Below are positions 64,000-64,000 of a stretch of DNA of 64,000 nucleotides, piece after piece. The stretch covers positions 750,767 to 814,766 of the forward strand of contig RPFO01000003.1 of the NCBI GenBank assembly GCA_009746045.1, in the 5' to 3' direction. The position numbers were made by a program, and so were the translations under genes. Under the pieces are notes generated by a model that saw only the letters and a program-made list of their open reading frames with translations, did no database searches and was not told the origin of the DNA. The stretch comes from Mesostigma viride. Lineage: Eukaryota; Streptophyta; Mesostigmatophyceae; Mesostigmatales; Mesostigmataceae. Position 1 is the first letter of the stretch. Every line of letters starts with the position of its first letter.

Positions 64000-64000
64000 G

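Overview
This is nuclear DNA from a eukaryote, most likely an alga. Nearly all coding sequence is cut into short exons by GT-AG introns. Interstitial plant-type telomere heptamers (TTTAGGG) occur near 17.85 kb, and microsatellites, retroelements and inverted repeats are plentiful. The tyrosine-recombinase retrotransposon with split direct repeats is of the PAT/TOC/Kangaroo kind known from volvocine green algae, so I lean to the green lineage. A stramenopile is not excluded. No bacterial operon structure is present.

The main content is a family of multi-exon genes that I do not recognise under any existing name. I reconstruct each from conserved splice junctions. Exon 1 encodes a U-box followed by a protein-kinase-like domain. 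It ends at a conserved phase-0 donor. It is followed by nine exons of 99-105 nt, each encoding exactly one ankyrin repeat, all in phase 0. Where visible, a last exon encodes a basic linker and a C-terminal transmembrane segment. Locus A (minus, about 13.55 to 3.2 kb) and locus B (plus, about 14.9 to 32.3 kb) are head to head. Locus D (minus, 46.97 to 43.2 kb; U-box, kinase, then one uninterrupted coiled-coil/ankyrin exon) and locus C (plus, 47.9 to 58.8 kb; kinase domain lost in frame) form a second head-to-head pair. A fifth, broken U-box copy (E, minus) at 34.1-39.9 kb is interrupted by the retrotransposon. The loci differ in their catalytic state. B and D keep the catalytic Asp but lack the Arg before it (non-RD type), A has Asn in its place, and C has no kinase. 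The likely product is a membrane-anchored ubiquitin-ligase/kinase with an exchangeable ankyrin recognition surface. An immune or recognition role is inference only.

Layout: 0-3.2 kb, dispersed repeats downstream of A. 3.2-13.55 kb, locus A, with solo split-direct-repeat remnants and a 0.77-kb CCACAAA array in its introns. 13.55-14.9 kb, divergent promoter region. 14.9-32.35 kb, locus B, whose third intron holds telomere-like blocks, a 20-bp minisatellite and a 4.45-kb inverted repeat with a 1.72-kb TTAA-flanked transposon in one arm. 33-34 kb, eroded reverse-transcriptase remnant. 34.28-39.78 kb, complete PAT-like retrotransposon. 40.0-41.5 kb, a 1.5-kb GGGAT pentamer array. 42.0-42.2 kb, a perfect 206-bp palindrome. 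43.2-47 kb, locus D. 47.9-58.8 kb, locus C. 59-64 kb, non-LTR (LINE) debris in both orientations and a dispersed direct repeat.
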